In this document: positions 40,375 to 50,849 of the stretch, in pieces
Numbering within the stretch: the first letter of the stretch is position 1
Layout: each line of letters begins with the position of its first letter
NCBI GenBank assembly: GCA_002811645.1
Contig: PDIP01000010.1
Coordinates: 7,063 to 71,062, forward strand
Direction of reading: 5' to 3'
Origin: Corallochytrium limacisporum
Taxonomy: Eukaryota; Opisthokonta
Length of the DNA: 64,000 bases
Notes under the pieces: model-generated
Seen by the model: only the letters and a program-made list of their open reading frames with translations
Databases searched by the model: none
Told to the model about the DNA's origin: nothing
Translations under genes and position numbers: made by a program

Positions 40375-42279
40375 CTTTGCAAGTACGTATATGTTCCTGT
40401 TATTTATGTTAGAAACGGTAGGCGGAATGTCAAGGTTGACGAGGTCGCAGGATCAATACTGCCCAAGTACCATCTCCGGACGGGTTCACCACGATAAGCA
40501 ATCATACCTTATTGCTCCTGGCACAGACACAGTGGTACTTCCGCGCAAGAAATCGCTGCAGACCGACAGTTGGTTCATCCTGAATCGATTCGTCTTCCCA
40601 AATGGGCTCTCCTCTAACTGCCGTCGTTGCACACCACCCCACCACCACGCAGACAGCACTCGTGTTTTCGCCTATGTTGTCCCTTTTCCGTCTTGGTGTC
40701 GCTGCCGTACTCGTCTGACATGTCCTATGTTTAGAACGTGCAATAACAAATAAAGCAAAGGGTAAACTGAGTAAACAGCGCAAGATCGGAGAGTGTGAGG
40801 TACGTCAAGCCATTGGTTGCTGTCTCAGGCAATCCATTCCAACACGGAAAGCAATGGTTGGTGGTCCTCCATCACCGACATTTGTTCCCATTACGCACAA
40901 GGATCTCCACCCATTGTTTTGAAACTGGACAGAACGCTCGAGCATCAGTTCCCCGCATCTCCCAATATAATCGGTGTTATGTGTGCCCACCTACACATCA
41001 CACGGTCAACTCCAAATCAACTTACGACCTCGTCCTGTAAAGCGGGTTTAGTTCTCTGACTTTTTCCTCTAAAGCTCCACAGCACACCAAACTTCATTTC
41101 AACTGCTGTGTGGTCACGGGGTCATGTGCTCGTTTGTGGGGCCCCAGCAAAGGACAGGGGCTCAAAAAATGCTCCACCGTGACGTTACAAAATCGTACGT
41201 TTGCATCCCCTGGCTGCAAGCAGCCTTGGGCTCCACTCTGCTGCTTCGATATGCCCCCTTATCGTCAACTGTTGGAGATGTGGCACGCGAGCGGCTTTGC
41301 TCTCGTCACCCATCCCGATATCTAAGTTCCTATTGTGTACATACAAGCAACAGCAGAAGGGACACACCCCCACGGAAGGGGGGCACAACCGAAACACAAG
41401 GCCCAGTCACCCACCCAACCCAACCCCCCTTTTTCTCCGGGCAGGAAGGGGGAGGGTTACCACCAAACCGTGCTTTTGTTTTCCTTTTTCCCTTTGTTTT
41501 CATTTTCCAGTGTTTGTTTCCAAAAGACGGGTGGAAAAGATGGCTTCCGACACCTAAGAATTTATTTCTACAGCCGCTCTCTTTGTCCGACTGGCTGTCA
41601 GGCCGCACAGAAGCGGTAAAAATAAAGACAGGGCCTGTAAGAGAAAAAAAAAAACCCGCCCGATCGTGTCCCGCTCCATCTGGCCCGGAAGTGTGTGGCG
41701 AGGTTGGTGAAAAAAAATTTCACCGGGTAAGATTGATAAAATCAACCGATTGAACAAGCCTGGGGATATTGGGTCGACGCGAGCCCATCGGAGTATGTTG
41801 AGAGGGTGAGCGTGCAAAAGGGGAGGGTGGGGGGGGGGCTTGTTTGGCCAGAGAGAGAGAGAGAGGAGAGCGAGAGAGAGAGATAGATGTGGACACCTAC
41901 GAACAGACATCGATTACGAAGCCACGGCGAGAGATTACACACGTACGCTTACGAGGAAGCGCATGTCGCTTTCGCTGGTCTTGAAGGTCATCGTTCCAGA
42001 ATTGCCAGCTGCGTCAGAACTGATACGTTGGGCGTAAGGTGTTGAGAACTCGGGCCAGTGGGCGGGCTCCGCGTCCGTATGCGCTCGACTGGCTGGGCCT
42101 GGCCGGGTTCGTGGGCCTTGCTCGGGAAAGGGTGGGTGGCGCACATCTGGTTCAACATGGTTTCCCTAGCTGTTACTTTGTGACCGCAATATCTATTTCA
42201 AAAAAATATTGGAAGATGTAAAGGGGTTCAGGAGTAGGAGGTCTATGGGACGATTCACAGAGTCCCATCAAAGCAAGTT
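40375..42279. other. Divergent promoter interval, 1.9 kb
   Basis: No gene is recognised. It contains poly-C and poly-A runs, a GC box region near 42050 and a GA microsatellite. The frames seen are short and rich in homopolymer-derived residues. Confidence 0.6.
41851..41886. repeat. Imperfect (GA)n tract
   Basis: About 36 bases of GA repeats with two interruptions, in the promoter interval upstream of the TIGR04282-type gene. Confidence 0.85.
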
Positions 42280-43029
42280 ATGTGCGAGGATAGTGGTACA
42301 CCGGGAGTGATCTACCTGTTTACGAAGTATCCTTACCTTGGAAAGTGCAAAACGCGGCTCGCCAAGGCTGGACTGCAGGAAGAGATCGTGCAGAAGATTG
42401 CCCGGGCATTCTTGTTAGATATTTTGCATAAATTTTCAGAACAGCGCATTCCTGAGGGATGTGACTGGGTCAGGAAAGCAAAGCGAATAGTCCTGTACGC
42501 ACCAGCAGATGCAAGAGAAGGCTTCGAGGTTCTCCTGAGAGAGGAAGGAATAGCTTCTCAGTGGTCACTGGCACCCCAAACTGGTGGGTTAGTGTCAGAC
42601 TTGGGTTCGAAACTTACTGACTGCCTGAAGGCCCATGTCAGCCGGTTTGGAACAGGCACGGCAGCCATTTTCATTGGGATGGATAGTCCACACTTGGATC
42701 CCAGAGTTGTGAACACTGCCATCCGGTCGTGTCAAAGAGACAATGTGGCATACATTCAACCGGCAACGGATGGTGGGTATGTGATGCTGGCCATCCCGGG
42801 TTCAACTGGCGTCACCTGCTTCCAAAACATCCGGTGGTCGAGTGAGGCAACATGTGAGGATCAGACAGGGAGCATAAAGGAGTCAGGCACAGATTGCAGG
42901 GTGCACAATGAGGCTCTCAGGGATGTGGACGATCTGGACGATCTTATGGCATTAAAGAGATGGCTTGAGGAGAATGGCAGTCAAGTCGCTCCGCGAAGCC
43001 ATTTGGCTGTGTCGCTCATCAAATTGTAA
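42280..43029 (+). CDS. TIGR04282/DUF2064-type transferase (GT-A-like fold)
   Basis: A 249-residue protein with the blocks of the TIGR04282 (DUF2064) family: the nucleotide-binding-like start LFTKYPYLGKCKTRLA (about 14-28), the metal-site-like GMDSPHL (Asp135), PATDGGYVML, FQNIRWSSEAT and the closing DVDDLDDLMAL. The family is mainly bacterial, annotated as a glycosyltransferase or cofactor guanylyltransferase-like protein and often found near selenium/radical-SAM or arsenosugar genes. The reaction here is unknown. Length equals the bacterial family. Base composition and codon use do not stand out from the neighbours, so if it was acquired by transfer this is not recent. It converges on the two-ORF locus, 145 bp between stops. 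Confidence 0.85.
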   Translation: MCEDSGTPGVIYLFTKYPYLGKCKTRLAKAGLQEEIVQKIARAFLLDILHKFSEQRIPEGCDWVRKAKRIVLYAPADAREGFEVLLREEGIASQWSLAPQTGGLVSDLGSKLTDCLKAHVSRFGTGTAAIFIGMDSPHLDPRVVNTAIRSCQRDNVAYIQPATDGGYVMLAIPGSTGVTCFQNIRWSSEATCEDQTGSIKESGTDCRVHNEALRDVDDLDDLMALKRWLEENGSQVAPRSHLAVSLIKL

Positions 43030-43174
43030 GTTCATAGCATTGAATATCTTTGACACTATTGTGGCATAGTCCATCTATATACATACGATCATTCACAGCA
43101 TATCGGTCAGCCCACCAAGGACTTGCCGACAACTCGTGCTACGGATGGGAGAAGCACGTCTTGTGCCGGAGGCT

Positions 43175-43672
43175 TTAGACATGTGAGTTTCGGACGGGGG
43201 ACATCGTTTGTACTGATCCTCTCTGGCGTTGCATGGATACGATAGGTTGTGTCCATAGCATGCGCTGCTTCTTCTCTTTCAGAGTGCGAGCCTCCTTGGC
43301 CCTGGCACTCGTGGTCGTACCTGTGCGACCAGATATGGCCCGGCTCCTGGCAGGGTCGAGTAAGTGCTCGTGGGCCTTCCGATGTTCCATGCGCTCTTGT
43401 ACCTGAGTTCGAAGGCTCTGAAGCTGAGGGTCAGGGGAATTTTCACGAATGGTGGCCGTGTTCTCGACCTTCACAGTACGGCGCTGTATCTCTCGAGTCT
43501 GTCCGAGCGCCACCTGGTCTTCACGATGACGTGCGATGGCGTCAAGACGACGAGACACATCCTTATCCTTCTCCACTTTGGTCTGCATTATCCTTTTAGG
43601 ACGTTCCTGGGTCTCTTGCTCTGCCTTACCTTCCAGTGCCTTTAGTCGTGTCTTCAATTCTACGAGGGACAT
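43175..43672 (-). CDS. Basic coiled-coil protein, second ORF of overlapping pair
   Basis: A 165-residue charged, helical, Arg/Lys/Glu-rich protein not recognised as a known family. The ATG at 43672 lies inside the last codons of the upstream ORF (43660-43929), overlapping it by 13 nt in another frame. Reading this frame upstream of its ATG gives Ala-Gly-Leu-Ser-Glu before a TGA, which looks like natural coiled-coil sequence. So this may be the 3' part of one gene broken by a 1-nt assembly error or a real frameshift, rather than a separate gene. Translation from its own ATG (G at -3) by leaky scanning or reinitiation is the alternative. The last 50 residues are basic and probably disordered. 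Confidence 0.6.
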   Translation of the reverse strand: MSLVELKTRLKALEGKAEQETQERPKRIMQTKVEKDKDVSRRLDAIARHREDQVALGQTREIQRRTVKVENTATIRENSPDPQLQSLRTQVQERMEHRKAHEHLLDPARSRAISGRTGTTTSARAKEARTLKEKKQRMLWTQPIVSMQRQRGSVQTMSPVRNSHV

Positions 43673-43929
43673 TTCTGAGAGCCCTGCTCAAGTAATCTCC
43701 AGCACCCTGTACAAATCTCTGTAGTGAAGATGAGATATGCAGGATCTGTGATTTGGTTTCCCTTGAGATAGCGCTCCGCAATGTCCTCGACGGACACCAG
43801 GTTGATGTCATTATCGTCCATGGGATCGCACGAGTACACATGTTTAGGGTTTGCTTCATTTAATATGTTCTGACAGCCTTCTATGAGGCGCCGAAATCCT
43901 GCCTTTGTCTTGCCATTACAGTTTACCAT
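43660..43929 (-). CDS. Small Cys-containing protein, first ORF of overlapping pair
   Basis: An 89-residue protein of unknown family. It looks like a folded helical domain, with conserved-looking segments VYSCDPMDDNDINLVSVEDIAERYLKG and DPAYLIFTTEICTGCWRLLE and four cysteines. It begins with a clean ATG (MVNCNG) and ends in CPS immediately after the next ORF has begun in a different frame. The abrupt end right after a helix supports the idea that the protein continues into the downstream frame. Which arrangement is right cannot be settled here: two overlapping ORFs, a 1-nt sequence error, or a small intron. Confidence 0.6.
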   Translation of the reverse strand: MVNCNGKTKAGFRRLIEGCQNILNEANPKHVYSCDPMDDNDINLVSVEDIAERYLKGNQITDPAYLIFTTEICTGCWRLLEQGSQKCPS

Positions 43930-45035
43930 AGTGAGCTAGCCACCTTGCGTACCAAACCCCAATGCTCTGTCAATATACACATGAGCATGTACGACGTTTT
44001 CTTCAACACCACGCCTGGCGCATGAACCGCCACTGGGCATACCGAAGGTGAAAGATCTCAAATCCCATTATTCTACCTCTAATCCCCCGCACGCAACAGT
44101 CGCAGGCGCACGAATGTGCGGATGTGCAGCCAGGTGTGCCCTGTGTGCTCAACGACCGGCGAGTCCACATGGGACCGGGGGAAGACCCGCCCAGTGCGGT
44201 GCCGGGTCCCTTTCCCCCTGTGAGGCTCGGACCACCCTAGCAACTTACCCGTAGACTACTGGCGGGCTTTCCCTGCCCGGTGAAGAAGGCTGCCCACTGC
44301 TCAGTACCGACTGGACCTGCACCGGGACGCGGTGCGAAAAAGCTGGGCGAAATTGGAGTTAGGGTATCAGTTTGTATTTCCATATTCTTGGGCCCTTTTA
44401 ATTGCTTTCCTTTTTTTTCCGCAAACCCGGGTTCACCGCCGCACTCCGCCCCCCCCCCCACCTCCCTTCCGAAAACAATGGCCTCCATTGTTTATGTACC
44501 GCAGCAGGGGTTTCTTTCCCGTCGTGCCACTCCCGTTGTTGGTGCAAATTTTCTTATTGGGCGGTAAAACTTCGTGGGGAACGGTGGCCATAGACTAACT
44601 ACCGGGTATAGGTAGGAGGTTTTGTATCCACGGCTCTGGCCCCCGAGTACCCCGCTCGCAGTTGCGCTTCGTTCTCGGGCTCTTGTGGATGGGCGGTCCG
44701 CTTTCAGCCTATTCGGACGAGAACCGGGCTCTCTAAGCCAGCTGCGAAGACCCTAACCTGGCGGTGGCGGTGGCGGTGGACAAGTATGGCGAATGCATGA
44801 AATATGTGACTGGTGTATGGTATTGCTATGGCCTACTTGAGGTATACATGAAGGAGCATGATGCAGGTATTATCATTTACTTTGCAAAGACTGTCGATCG
44901 AGTTCGAACAACTCAGAGCACACTTACAATAATTATGGCTGGGAAAGAGTTGTACGGATAAAATTTTTGGAACCGTTCGGGCTTCCATGAGAAGATATAT
45001 AGAATAGTATAGTAGATCAAAAAAATTTGATAAAA
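43930..45035. other. Divergent promoter interval
   Basis: Shared 5' region of the two-ORF locus and the Nudix gene. No gene is seen. It has a (GGCGGT)n-like stretch near 44761-44780, GC boxes near 44166, 44563 and 44691, and a C9 run near 44450. The last 150 bases are AT-rich, as in other 5' leaders of this window. Confidence 0.55.
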
Positions 45036-46250
45036 ATGTCTGCGATGATTAGGCACGGACTTGTGCGGCTTAAGAGTCGGTCACAACGAATAGTGTCAAA
45101 GAGCTCATTGCTAACGCTCCCGTACCCCATGGCCCCTGTGGTGCGGCCAGCAGTCGGAAAAGGCACCATTGAAATCGTTCGGCATATGACTTTGTGGGGC
45201 GCGACGCCTCCGGGATTTACTCCAGCTTCAAGAAGTAATTTTTTCAGTGGTTCTCATGTCGACAAAATGTCCCACAAACGGACAGACGCAGATTGGATTA
45301 AGGCACAAAAGTACTCTCCTCGGGTCAGATTCTTACTTTTCGCGGCATTAAAGCCAATGCTTGCTGAGGTGTCCGATCCGGTTGACAGCAGACTGGGACG
45401 CTTCAGAACTATCGCGTGGGCGACATTAGATGAAGTACAGAAGGTCGTGGACCTGGAAAGTGCGGTAACAGTCTTCCTTGGCACGGAACGGGCGTCTGGA
45501 AGACCGCTGTTCTGCTTAGATCTCACCGGTGGTGCTAGTGCTCCAAGTCCTCTGCAGGATGGCGTTCAGCCACAACTTTTTGAAAACGATGAACGTAAAT
45601 TCAGGTCTATGTTGCCAACGGCTTTCCAACTTAGCAGCCAGGACGCTGGTGTGGTGGCCTTTGCGCGAAGCATGCTTTGTTGGCACGCTGACAACACATA
45701 TTGCCCTGTCTGCGGTAGCCGCACTGCCATTTTTGATGCTGGTTTCCGTAAGAAGTGTGTCAGTCCAGGATGTGCAGGTCGTCGTGGTTTAAGCACAGCC
45801 CATCCTCGAGTTGATCCAGTAATGATTGCCCTGGTTGTGTCACCCGATGGTGATCGGTGTCTGCTGGGCCGCTCAAAGAGCTTCCCTCCGGGTCTATACA
45901 GTTGCCTCAGTGGCTTTCTTGAACCTGGCGAATCTCTGGAGGAGGGTGTACGTCGCGAAGTGTACGAAGAGAGTGGCGTCCTGGTAGGTCCGGTGCAGTA
46001 CCACAGCAGTCAGATGTGGCCCTTTCCGTCATCGCTGATGCTGGGCTGTCTTGCTTTTGCTAAAACGGACGTGATCAAGGTCGTGGAAGACGAGCTAGAG
46101 AGTGTTCGGTGGTTCACTCACCGGGAGGCAGTGTCCATGTTCAAACCGCAGGAACGGAGCCAAGGTGGCTTGCATTTGCCGCCATCACAGGCCATTGCAC
46201 ACCAGCTCATCAAGAGTTGGGCGACAGCAGGTATCAGCAGGGTGATCTAG
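45036..46250 (+). CDS. NADH pyrophosphatase-type Nudix hydrolase (NudC/NUDT12/13-like)
   Basis: A 404-residue enzyme of the NudC family, hydrolysing NAD(H) and, in characterised relatives, NAD-capped RNA. A zinc ribbon with Cys223, Cys226, Cys241 and Cys246 (YCPVCG...CVSPGC) is followed by the Nudix box at 293-315 (GFLEPGESLEEGVRREVYEESGV), matching GX5EX7REUXEEXGU exactly. The family-specific SQPWPFPxS block reads SQMWPFPSS, with Pro changed to Met. The N-terminal 35 residues are basic, Ser/Arg/Leu-rich and suggest a mitochondrial presequence; no C-terminal peroxisome signal is seen. The start is the ATG at 45036; a TTG three codons upstream is ignored. It converges on SMC3 with 104 bp between stops. 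Confidence 0.93.
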   Translation: MSAMIRHGLVRLKSRSQRIVSKSSLLTLPYPMAPVVRPAVGKGTIEIVRHMTLWGATPPGFTPASRSNFFSGSHVDKMSHKRTDADWIKAQKYSPRVRFLLFAALKPMLAEVSDPVDSRLGRFRTIAWATLDEVQKVVDLESAVTVFLGTERASGRPLFCLDLTGGASAPSPLQDGVQPQLFENDERKFRSMLPTAFQLSSQDAGVVAFARSMLCWHADNTYCPVCGSRTAIFDAGFRKKCVSPGCAGRRGLSTAHPRVDPVMIALVVSPDGDRCLLGRSKSFPPGLYSCLSGFLEPGESLEEGVRREVYEESGVLVGPVQYHSSQMWPFPSSLMLGCLAFAKTDVIKVVEDELESVRWFTHREAVSMFKPQERSQGGLHLPPSQAIAHQLIKSWATAGISRVI

Positions 46251-46354
46251 AAATCGCTCTTAAGTATTAGAATGAATATTGCATCGTTCGATTGGTGCTG
46301 TATGGCTTTCCTTATATTGCATTTTGATTTGTTTTCCAGTTTCTGCCCCCGTGC

Positions 46355-49300
46355 CTAGACCAGCAGGTCGGCGGCACGCACCATAGCCGGGGAAGATGGC
46401 GTTTCGGCGTTGCCACCGCGGCTGGGGGTGGAGAGGGCAGGCTTGGAGGGACGGCCCTGGTTGTTCTGTACAACGGCATGATCACGCGCTTCGTCTTCAA
46501 TGAAGGCTAGGGCATTGTCACGGGTGATGCAGTCAATGTGTGAAATCTTGTTACGGAAAGTAATGCCGTAGAAGTTATCAGCACACTGAAGCATTTCTGG
46601 ACGGAACGTGGTGGTGATGAACTGGGCGTTGTCACTCTGGCGCTGAATCATAGCGGCGACTGATGTACGATGAGCTTGATCCAAAGCAGCGTCAATCTCA
46701 TCAAACAAATAGAACGGAGCAGGGTCACAACGCTGAATGGCAAAGATCAAGGTCAAGGCAACCAAAGTCTTCTGACCGCCAGAGAGCTGCTGCATCATTT
46801 GGGTTTCATCATTGCGTCCAGTGAAGCTGATCTTAACAGCCACGCCCACGTAGCTGTCGACGCGGTTCTTTGCGGCAGCAGTCTTCTTCCGACGACGCTT
46901 GCGCCGTGCCTCCTCATGGTCCGCTTCTTCGCCATCTTCGGCTTCTTCCTCAGTGGGTAGTGCCCTGCGCTGCATCACCATCTCAGCCTTGCCGCCAGGA
47001 ACCAACTCAGCGAAGCAATCACTGAAGTTTTTGGCGACCTGCTTGAATGTACGTGTGATGGCCTCATCCTTTTGATAGTCGAGATGCTGAATGAGCTCAT
47101 GAATAGCCCCGTCGGCCTCATCAAGTTCTTCCTTGCGGCTAATAATGTCTTCACGCTGCTGGCTGAAAGACTTGAACTGCTCGATAGCCTTTTTGTTGAC
47201 ATGGCTGTACTTCTTTAGCCTCTCGTTGACATGCTGTAGCTTCTTGTGAAGGTTTTCAACCGAGGTGTTCTGGTACTGCTTGTAGTCGCTCTGGAGGGGA
47301 CCTAGGTCACGAATGCTGCGTTGCAGTTCTTCCTTGCGCTGCTGTAAGTTCTGCTGGTTAGCAGAGTTCTTCTCTATCAGCTTGGATTGACTACCCTCTT
47401 CGTTTTCTGTCTCGGCCAAACGTTCCCGCAAGCGCTCAATCGTTTTCTTTCCATCGTTAAGCTTGGCGTCGAGTTCAGAGGACTTCTTGGAGAGAGCAAT
47501 GCGCTTCTGTTCAGTTCTGCTGAGCTGGTTAGAGATCCGCTGAAGCTCGTCACGCTTGATACTCGCTTCACTGTTTGCAAGCCGCATCTCAATCTCATTC
47601 AGGTCAGCCTGTTGTTGGTTGCGACGCGGGATGTAGTTGTTGTTGAGCTCTGCTGCCAGTTGCATTTTCTTGGTATCCAGAGATTCCTTTTGAGCGTTGA
47701 TCTGCAGCAAAGCTGCATTCGCACTCTGCAGTTCCTCTAGGATGTTGTTGAGCTCCTGTTGTTCCTCGGCAGTGAGTGCGTTTGACATCTCACTTCCCAT
47801 TTCCTTTGTATGGCGTCCAATGGCATTGGAAAGATCATCTACCTCAGTAGATAGTCCCTCCAGGACTTGACGCTGTTGCTCGATGTTTGCATTGAGCTGA
47901 GGAATGACGGAGTCCTCAATGTTTGTCATCTTCCGCATGAGCTCCGAGGTTGCAGCCTGCAAGGCCTCACGCTGCTGGCGGAGTTTCTGCAGGCTGGTCT
48001 GGGCGTTCGTGGTTTTTTGGCTCAGTTTCATCAGCTCTTCCTGGAGCTTTTCCAGTTCTTGGGAGAGCATTTCGTGCTCAACCCGGGTCTCTTGAACACG
48101 CTTTGAGCATGCGATACGAGACCGAGCAAAATCAGTATGACCACCAGTAATTGCACCCTTACGGTTGTGACGATCGCCATCCAACGTAATACCATCAAGG
48201 TCGTGGCTTTTCACATACTTTGAAGCAATCTCCAGATTCCTGCAAATCAAGGTACGTCCGAAGACTTCATGCACAGCACGTTCGATCTTGCGGTCATACT
48301 TCAGTTTCTTAATCAAAGGAATAGCATCGGACGCATTTGGGTAGTTGAAGTGGCGAGGCCTAAGACGATTTAGAGGCATAAAGGTGACGCGTCCATGCTG
48401 ACGACGGCGTCCGTCTTCTTTACCCATGAGCTCCAAAATGCGGGCTGCTACGTCGTCACTATCGACCACAACATTGAACAAGTCACCTCCGCCACTGACT
48501 TCAGCGGCAGTCGCAAACTCATCGGAACATGAGATGAGTTCAATAAGTGGTCCATGGTAGCCCTGAATGTTGTGTTCCTGCACGATGCGCTTCACATTCC
48601 GCAACCCAAGAATCACAGCATGAGTAGTGGTACGTTCCAAGTTCCTTTCCGCATCTTCCAACTGGTCCTGGGATTCCTTGTTACGGCTCATGAGGTCACT
48701 CTCCTTCTCCTGCAGATCCTGGCGTGCTTGCCGCAGTTCTTCGTACTGCGAATTTGCCAGCTTGAGATCGTCACCGAGACGCTGCACTTCTTTGCGGTTG
48801 GTCTGGAGCTCATCCTTGATTTCCTTAACAGTCTGCTTGTTTTCTTCGACTTGCGAAGTCTTTGTCGAGATGTCTGTCTGATACTCTGCAATTGCTGTGT
48901 TCTTTTCTGCCAGAGACTGCTGAAGTGACTTAATCTCACCTGACAGCCACTGGTCACGGTCTGCCTTGTTCTTGAACTGGCTGTTACGAGACTGTTTGGC
49001 GAATAGAACATCCCTCTTCTGCTGTAGGGTACGCACAACAGAGCTCTGCTCTGCCTCTTGCGCATTAATGCTTTGGAGCTTGGGCTCGACTTGTGCAATG
49101 TGGCGCTTGCGACTGTCAATCATGTTGTCCAGCTCCCGGATGCTGCCCCGCAGAGTCATGGAGGCTTGATTGTCTTCACCCTCACGTTCCTCAATATCAG
49201 AAACTTCGTAGGACACCTTGGTTCGTTCCTTTAACTGTCTATCCAATGCAGATGCTGTGCTCTCGAGCTGCTGCTGTACGTTTCCAATATTGTCCTGCAA

Positions 49301-50128
49301 TGAACTCTTCTGGATCTCTAGCTGGGCAATCTGTTGACGGAGCTTCTCGGATTCTTCATAGTTCTTCTCTCCTTTCTTCAAAATCTCCGTCCTCTCAAAT
49401 TCGGCATCACCGAGCCGCTGAGTAATTGCAGCGAGTTCTTTCTTATATGTGACATACTCAATACATGATTTGTCCCTTTCAAGTTTGATGTACTTGTCCA
49501 GTTCATCCTTTTCTGCGTTCAATTCTCCGAGACGTTCTTCGATGTACTCAGCGAGGCCTTCGATCTTGGCGCGCTTTGCTTCTGTCTCGTCTAAAATCCG
49601 CATACTGTTTTCTCTCTTTTGGTCGTATACAGTGGTACCTGCAACTTCCTTTAGAAGGTCAAGGCGGTCTGCATCCTTGGCAGTGGCAAGAGCGTTGATC
49701 TTACCCTGTTGAACAATATAATAGGGATTCGAACGCGAAAACCCAGCTGCTTCCAAGAGGTTTTCCACTTCCTGCTTTGTGATGTGGCGCTTGTCAAGGA
49801 AGTACTCATCCTTCTTGGCACCAATGGAGCGTCGTAGTGTAACTTCCTGTTTATCTACCGGCAGACGTCCATCACTGTTATCAAAAACAATTTCAACGTA
49901 TGCTGACATTGCTGCCGCTCCCGCACCCTCGTGAAGCAGAGCCTGACGTTCTTCACTACGGAGGTTGTTGTAGGCATCCGACAGGACAAACCGAATGGCG
50001 GAGAAGAAATTGGATTTGCCACTACCATTGCGTCCTACGACTACGTTGAACTTCTCACTAAAAGGCTCAACTTCCAGGACGTCCTTGTAGGACTTGAAGT
50101 TATTAATAATAACTTGCTTAATATACAT
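46355..50128 (-). CDS. SMC3: Cohesin subunit SMC3
   Basis: A 1,257-residue SMC ATPase, the Smc3 subunit of cohesin, which holds sister chromatids and extrudes loops. The N-terminal head has Walker A GRNGSGKS at 32-39 and the acetylation pair Lys105-Lys106 (SIGAKKDEYF), the substrate of Eco1/ESCO, at the same positions as in humans. The hinge (GYHGPLIELISC...NVVVDSDD...FMPLNRLRP) lies mid-protein between two long coiled coils. The C-terminal head has the signature QLSGGQKT and Walker B FYLFDEIDAALD. About 45 disordered residues follow the head. The start at 50128 (MYIKQVIINNFKSY) matches all orthologues; the upstream continuation has no ATG and is excluded. Confidence 0.98.
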   Translation of the reverse strand: MYIKQVIINNFKSYKDVLEVEPFSEKFNVVVGRNGSGKSNFFSAIRFVLSDAYNNLRSEERQALLHEGAGAAAMSAYVEIVFDNSDGRLPVDKQEVTLRRSIGAKKDEYFLDKRHITKQEVENLLEAAGFSRSNPYYIVQQGKINALATAKDADRLDLLKEVAGTTVYDQKRENSMRILDETEAKRAKIEGLAEYIEERLGELNAEKDELDKYIKLERDKSCIEYVTYKKELAAITQRLGDAEFERTEILKKGEKNYEESEKLRQQIAQLEIQKSSLQDNIGNVQQQLESTASALDRQLKERTKVSYEVSDIEEREGEDNQASMTLRGSIRELDNMIDSRKRHIAQVEPKLQSINAQEAEQSSVVRTLQQKRDVLFAKQSRNSQFKNKADRDQWLSGEIKSLQQSLAEKNTAIAEYQTDISTKTSQVEENKQTVKEIKDELQTNRKEVQRLGDDLKLANSQYEELRQARQDLQEKESDLMSRNKESQDQLEDAERNLERTTTHAVILGLRNVKRIVQEHNIQGYHGPLIELISCSDEFATAAEVSGGGDLFNVVVDSDDVAARILELMGKEDGRRRQHGRVTFMPLNRLRPRHFNYPNASDAIPLIKKLKYDRKIERAVHEVFGRTLICRNLEIASKYVKSHDLDGITLDGDRHNRKGAITGGHTDFARSRIACSKRVQETRVEHEMLSQELEKLQEELMKLSQKTTNAQTSLQKLRQQREALQAATSELMRKMTNIEDSVIPQLNANIEQQRQVLEGLSTEVDDLSNAIGRHTKEMGSEMSNALTAEEQQELNNILEELQSANAALLQINAQKESLDTKKMQLAAELNNNYIPRRNQQQADLNEIEMRLANSEASIKRDELQRISNQLSRTEQKRIALSKKSSELDAKLNDGKKTIERLRERLAETENEEGSQSKLIEKNSANQQNLQQRKEELQRSIRDLGPLQSDYKQYQNTSVENLHKKLQHVNERLKKYSHVNKKAIEQFKSFSQQREDIISRKEELDEADGAIHELIQHLDYQKDEAITRTFKQVAKNFSDCFAELVPGGKAEMVMQRRALPTEEEAEDGEEADHEEARRKRRRKKTAAAKNRVDSYVGVAVKISFTGRNDETQMMQQLSGGQKTLVALTLIFAIQRCDPAPFYLFDEIDAALDQAHRTSVAAMIQRQSDNAQFITTTFRPEMLQCADNFYGITFRNKISHIDCITRDNALAFIEDEARDHAVVQNNQGRPSKPALSTPSRGGNAETPSSPAMVRAADLLV

Positions 50129-50849
50129 CTTGTCACCGTTCGGACAGTATGCTTGAATCCCGAATCTATGCCATTTGTTGTGTAAAAGATCTCTCTTGGA
50201 GCAAGCATCTGCCCTGGTCTCCCAAATAGTTGTATACAAAATACAAACCTGGTCATTTATGTATCAGTCCCTGAACTCTTCAATTAGCTGGAATGTACAA
50301 CACTGGTCGCGTCCCACTTCCCTTGGGCTCGAGTCATTGATATTTCCTTACCCTGGCGATGGGGGGCGAGTTGAGTCTCAAAGCTCCAGCCAGTACAACT
50401 TTTGCCTCCACCTTGGCGCCAAATCTCTGGACAGCTTCGAGAGGAGAGGGGAGGAAACACTGGTTCCCCACCTAGACTACTGCGGATAGTAGGGCGCGAA
50501 ATGTGAAAAAAACTCGGCCGAGGACGAATGCGGGAGGGAGCGACAGAGACCGAGACTCACCGGCCGATTTCGCGCGCGGAAAGTCCCTTGCGTAGAAGGG
50601 GGGGGGTAAGATCGGGGAGGAGGTCGTGCGGAGAAAGAATCAATAGGGCTCATCGGCGATAATTGGTGGAGGAGGTGTGTGAGTGGTTACACACTGTGAT
50701 TGGGGCCGCTGACTTCAACAGTGACCAGGTTCGCATCCTTCACTCGAAGGCTTGGCTAATATGCAGTTTCAATAATTGACAATATATGTAGGTGTTCCAT
50801 GTTCGAACTTCTTTACTATAGTTTGTATTGGAATGCATGTGAACGACCC
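50129..50849. other. Intergenic interval, SMC3 promoter
   Basis: Presumed SMC3 5' region and SDR 3' flank. No gene is seen. It contains a poly-G run near 50600 and CGCG-rich DNA near 50570 (CGCGCGCGGAAA-like, E2F/MBF-type cell-cycle boxes possible but unproven). Confidence 0.5.

Noticed and set aside
39199-40497. 432-codon plus-strand frame antisense to malate dehydrogenase
   Set aside because: Same codon-bias artefact; it is framed by the MDH coding sequence and has no family signature.
43672-43720. Classical -1 ribosomal frameshift heptamer (X XXY YYZ) in the overlap
   Set aside because: No such heptamer is visible, so a programmed shift is less likely than a sequence error or two ORFs.
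43681-43720. 38-nt GT-AG intron joining the two overlapping ORFs
   Set aside because: The obvious GTACAGGG...CTCTCAG removal creates an immediate stop codon at the junction.
50129-50239. 37-codon N-terminal extension of SMC3
   Set aside because: The frame starts at TTG; SMC3 universally starts MYIKQV, as at 50128.
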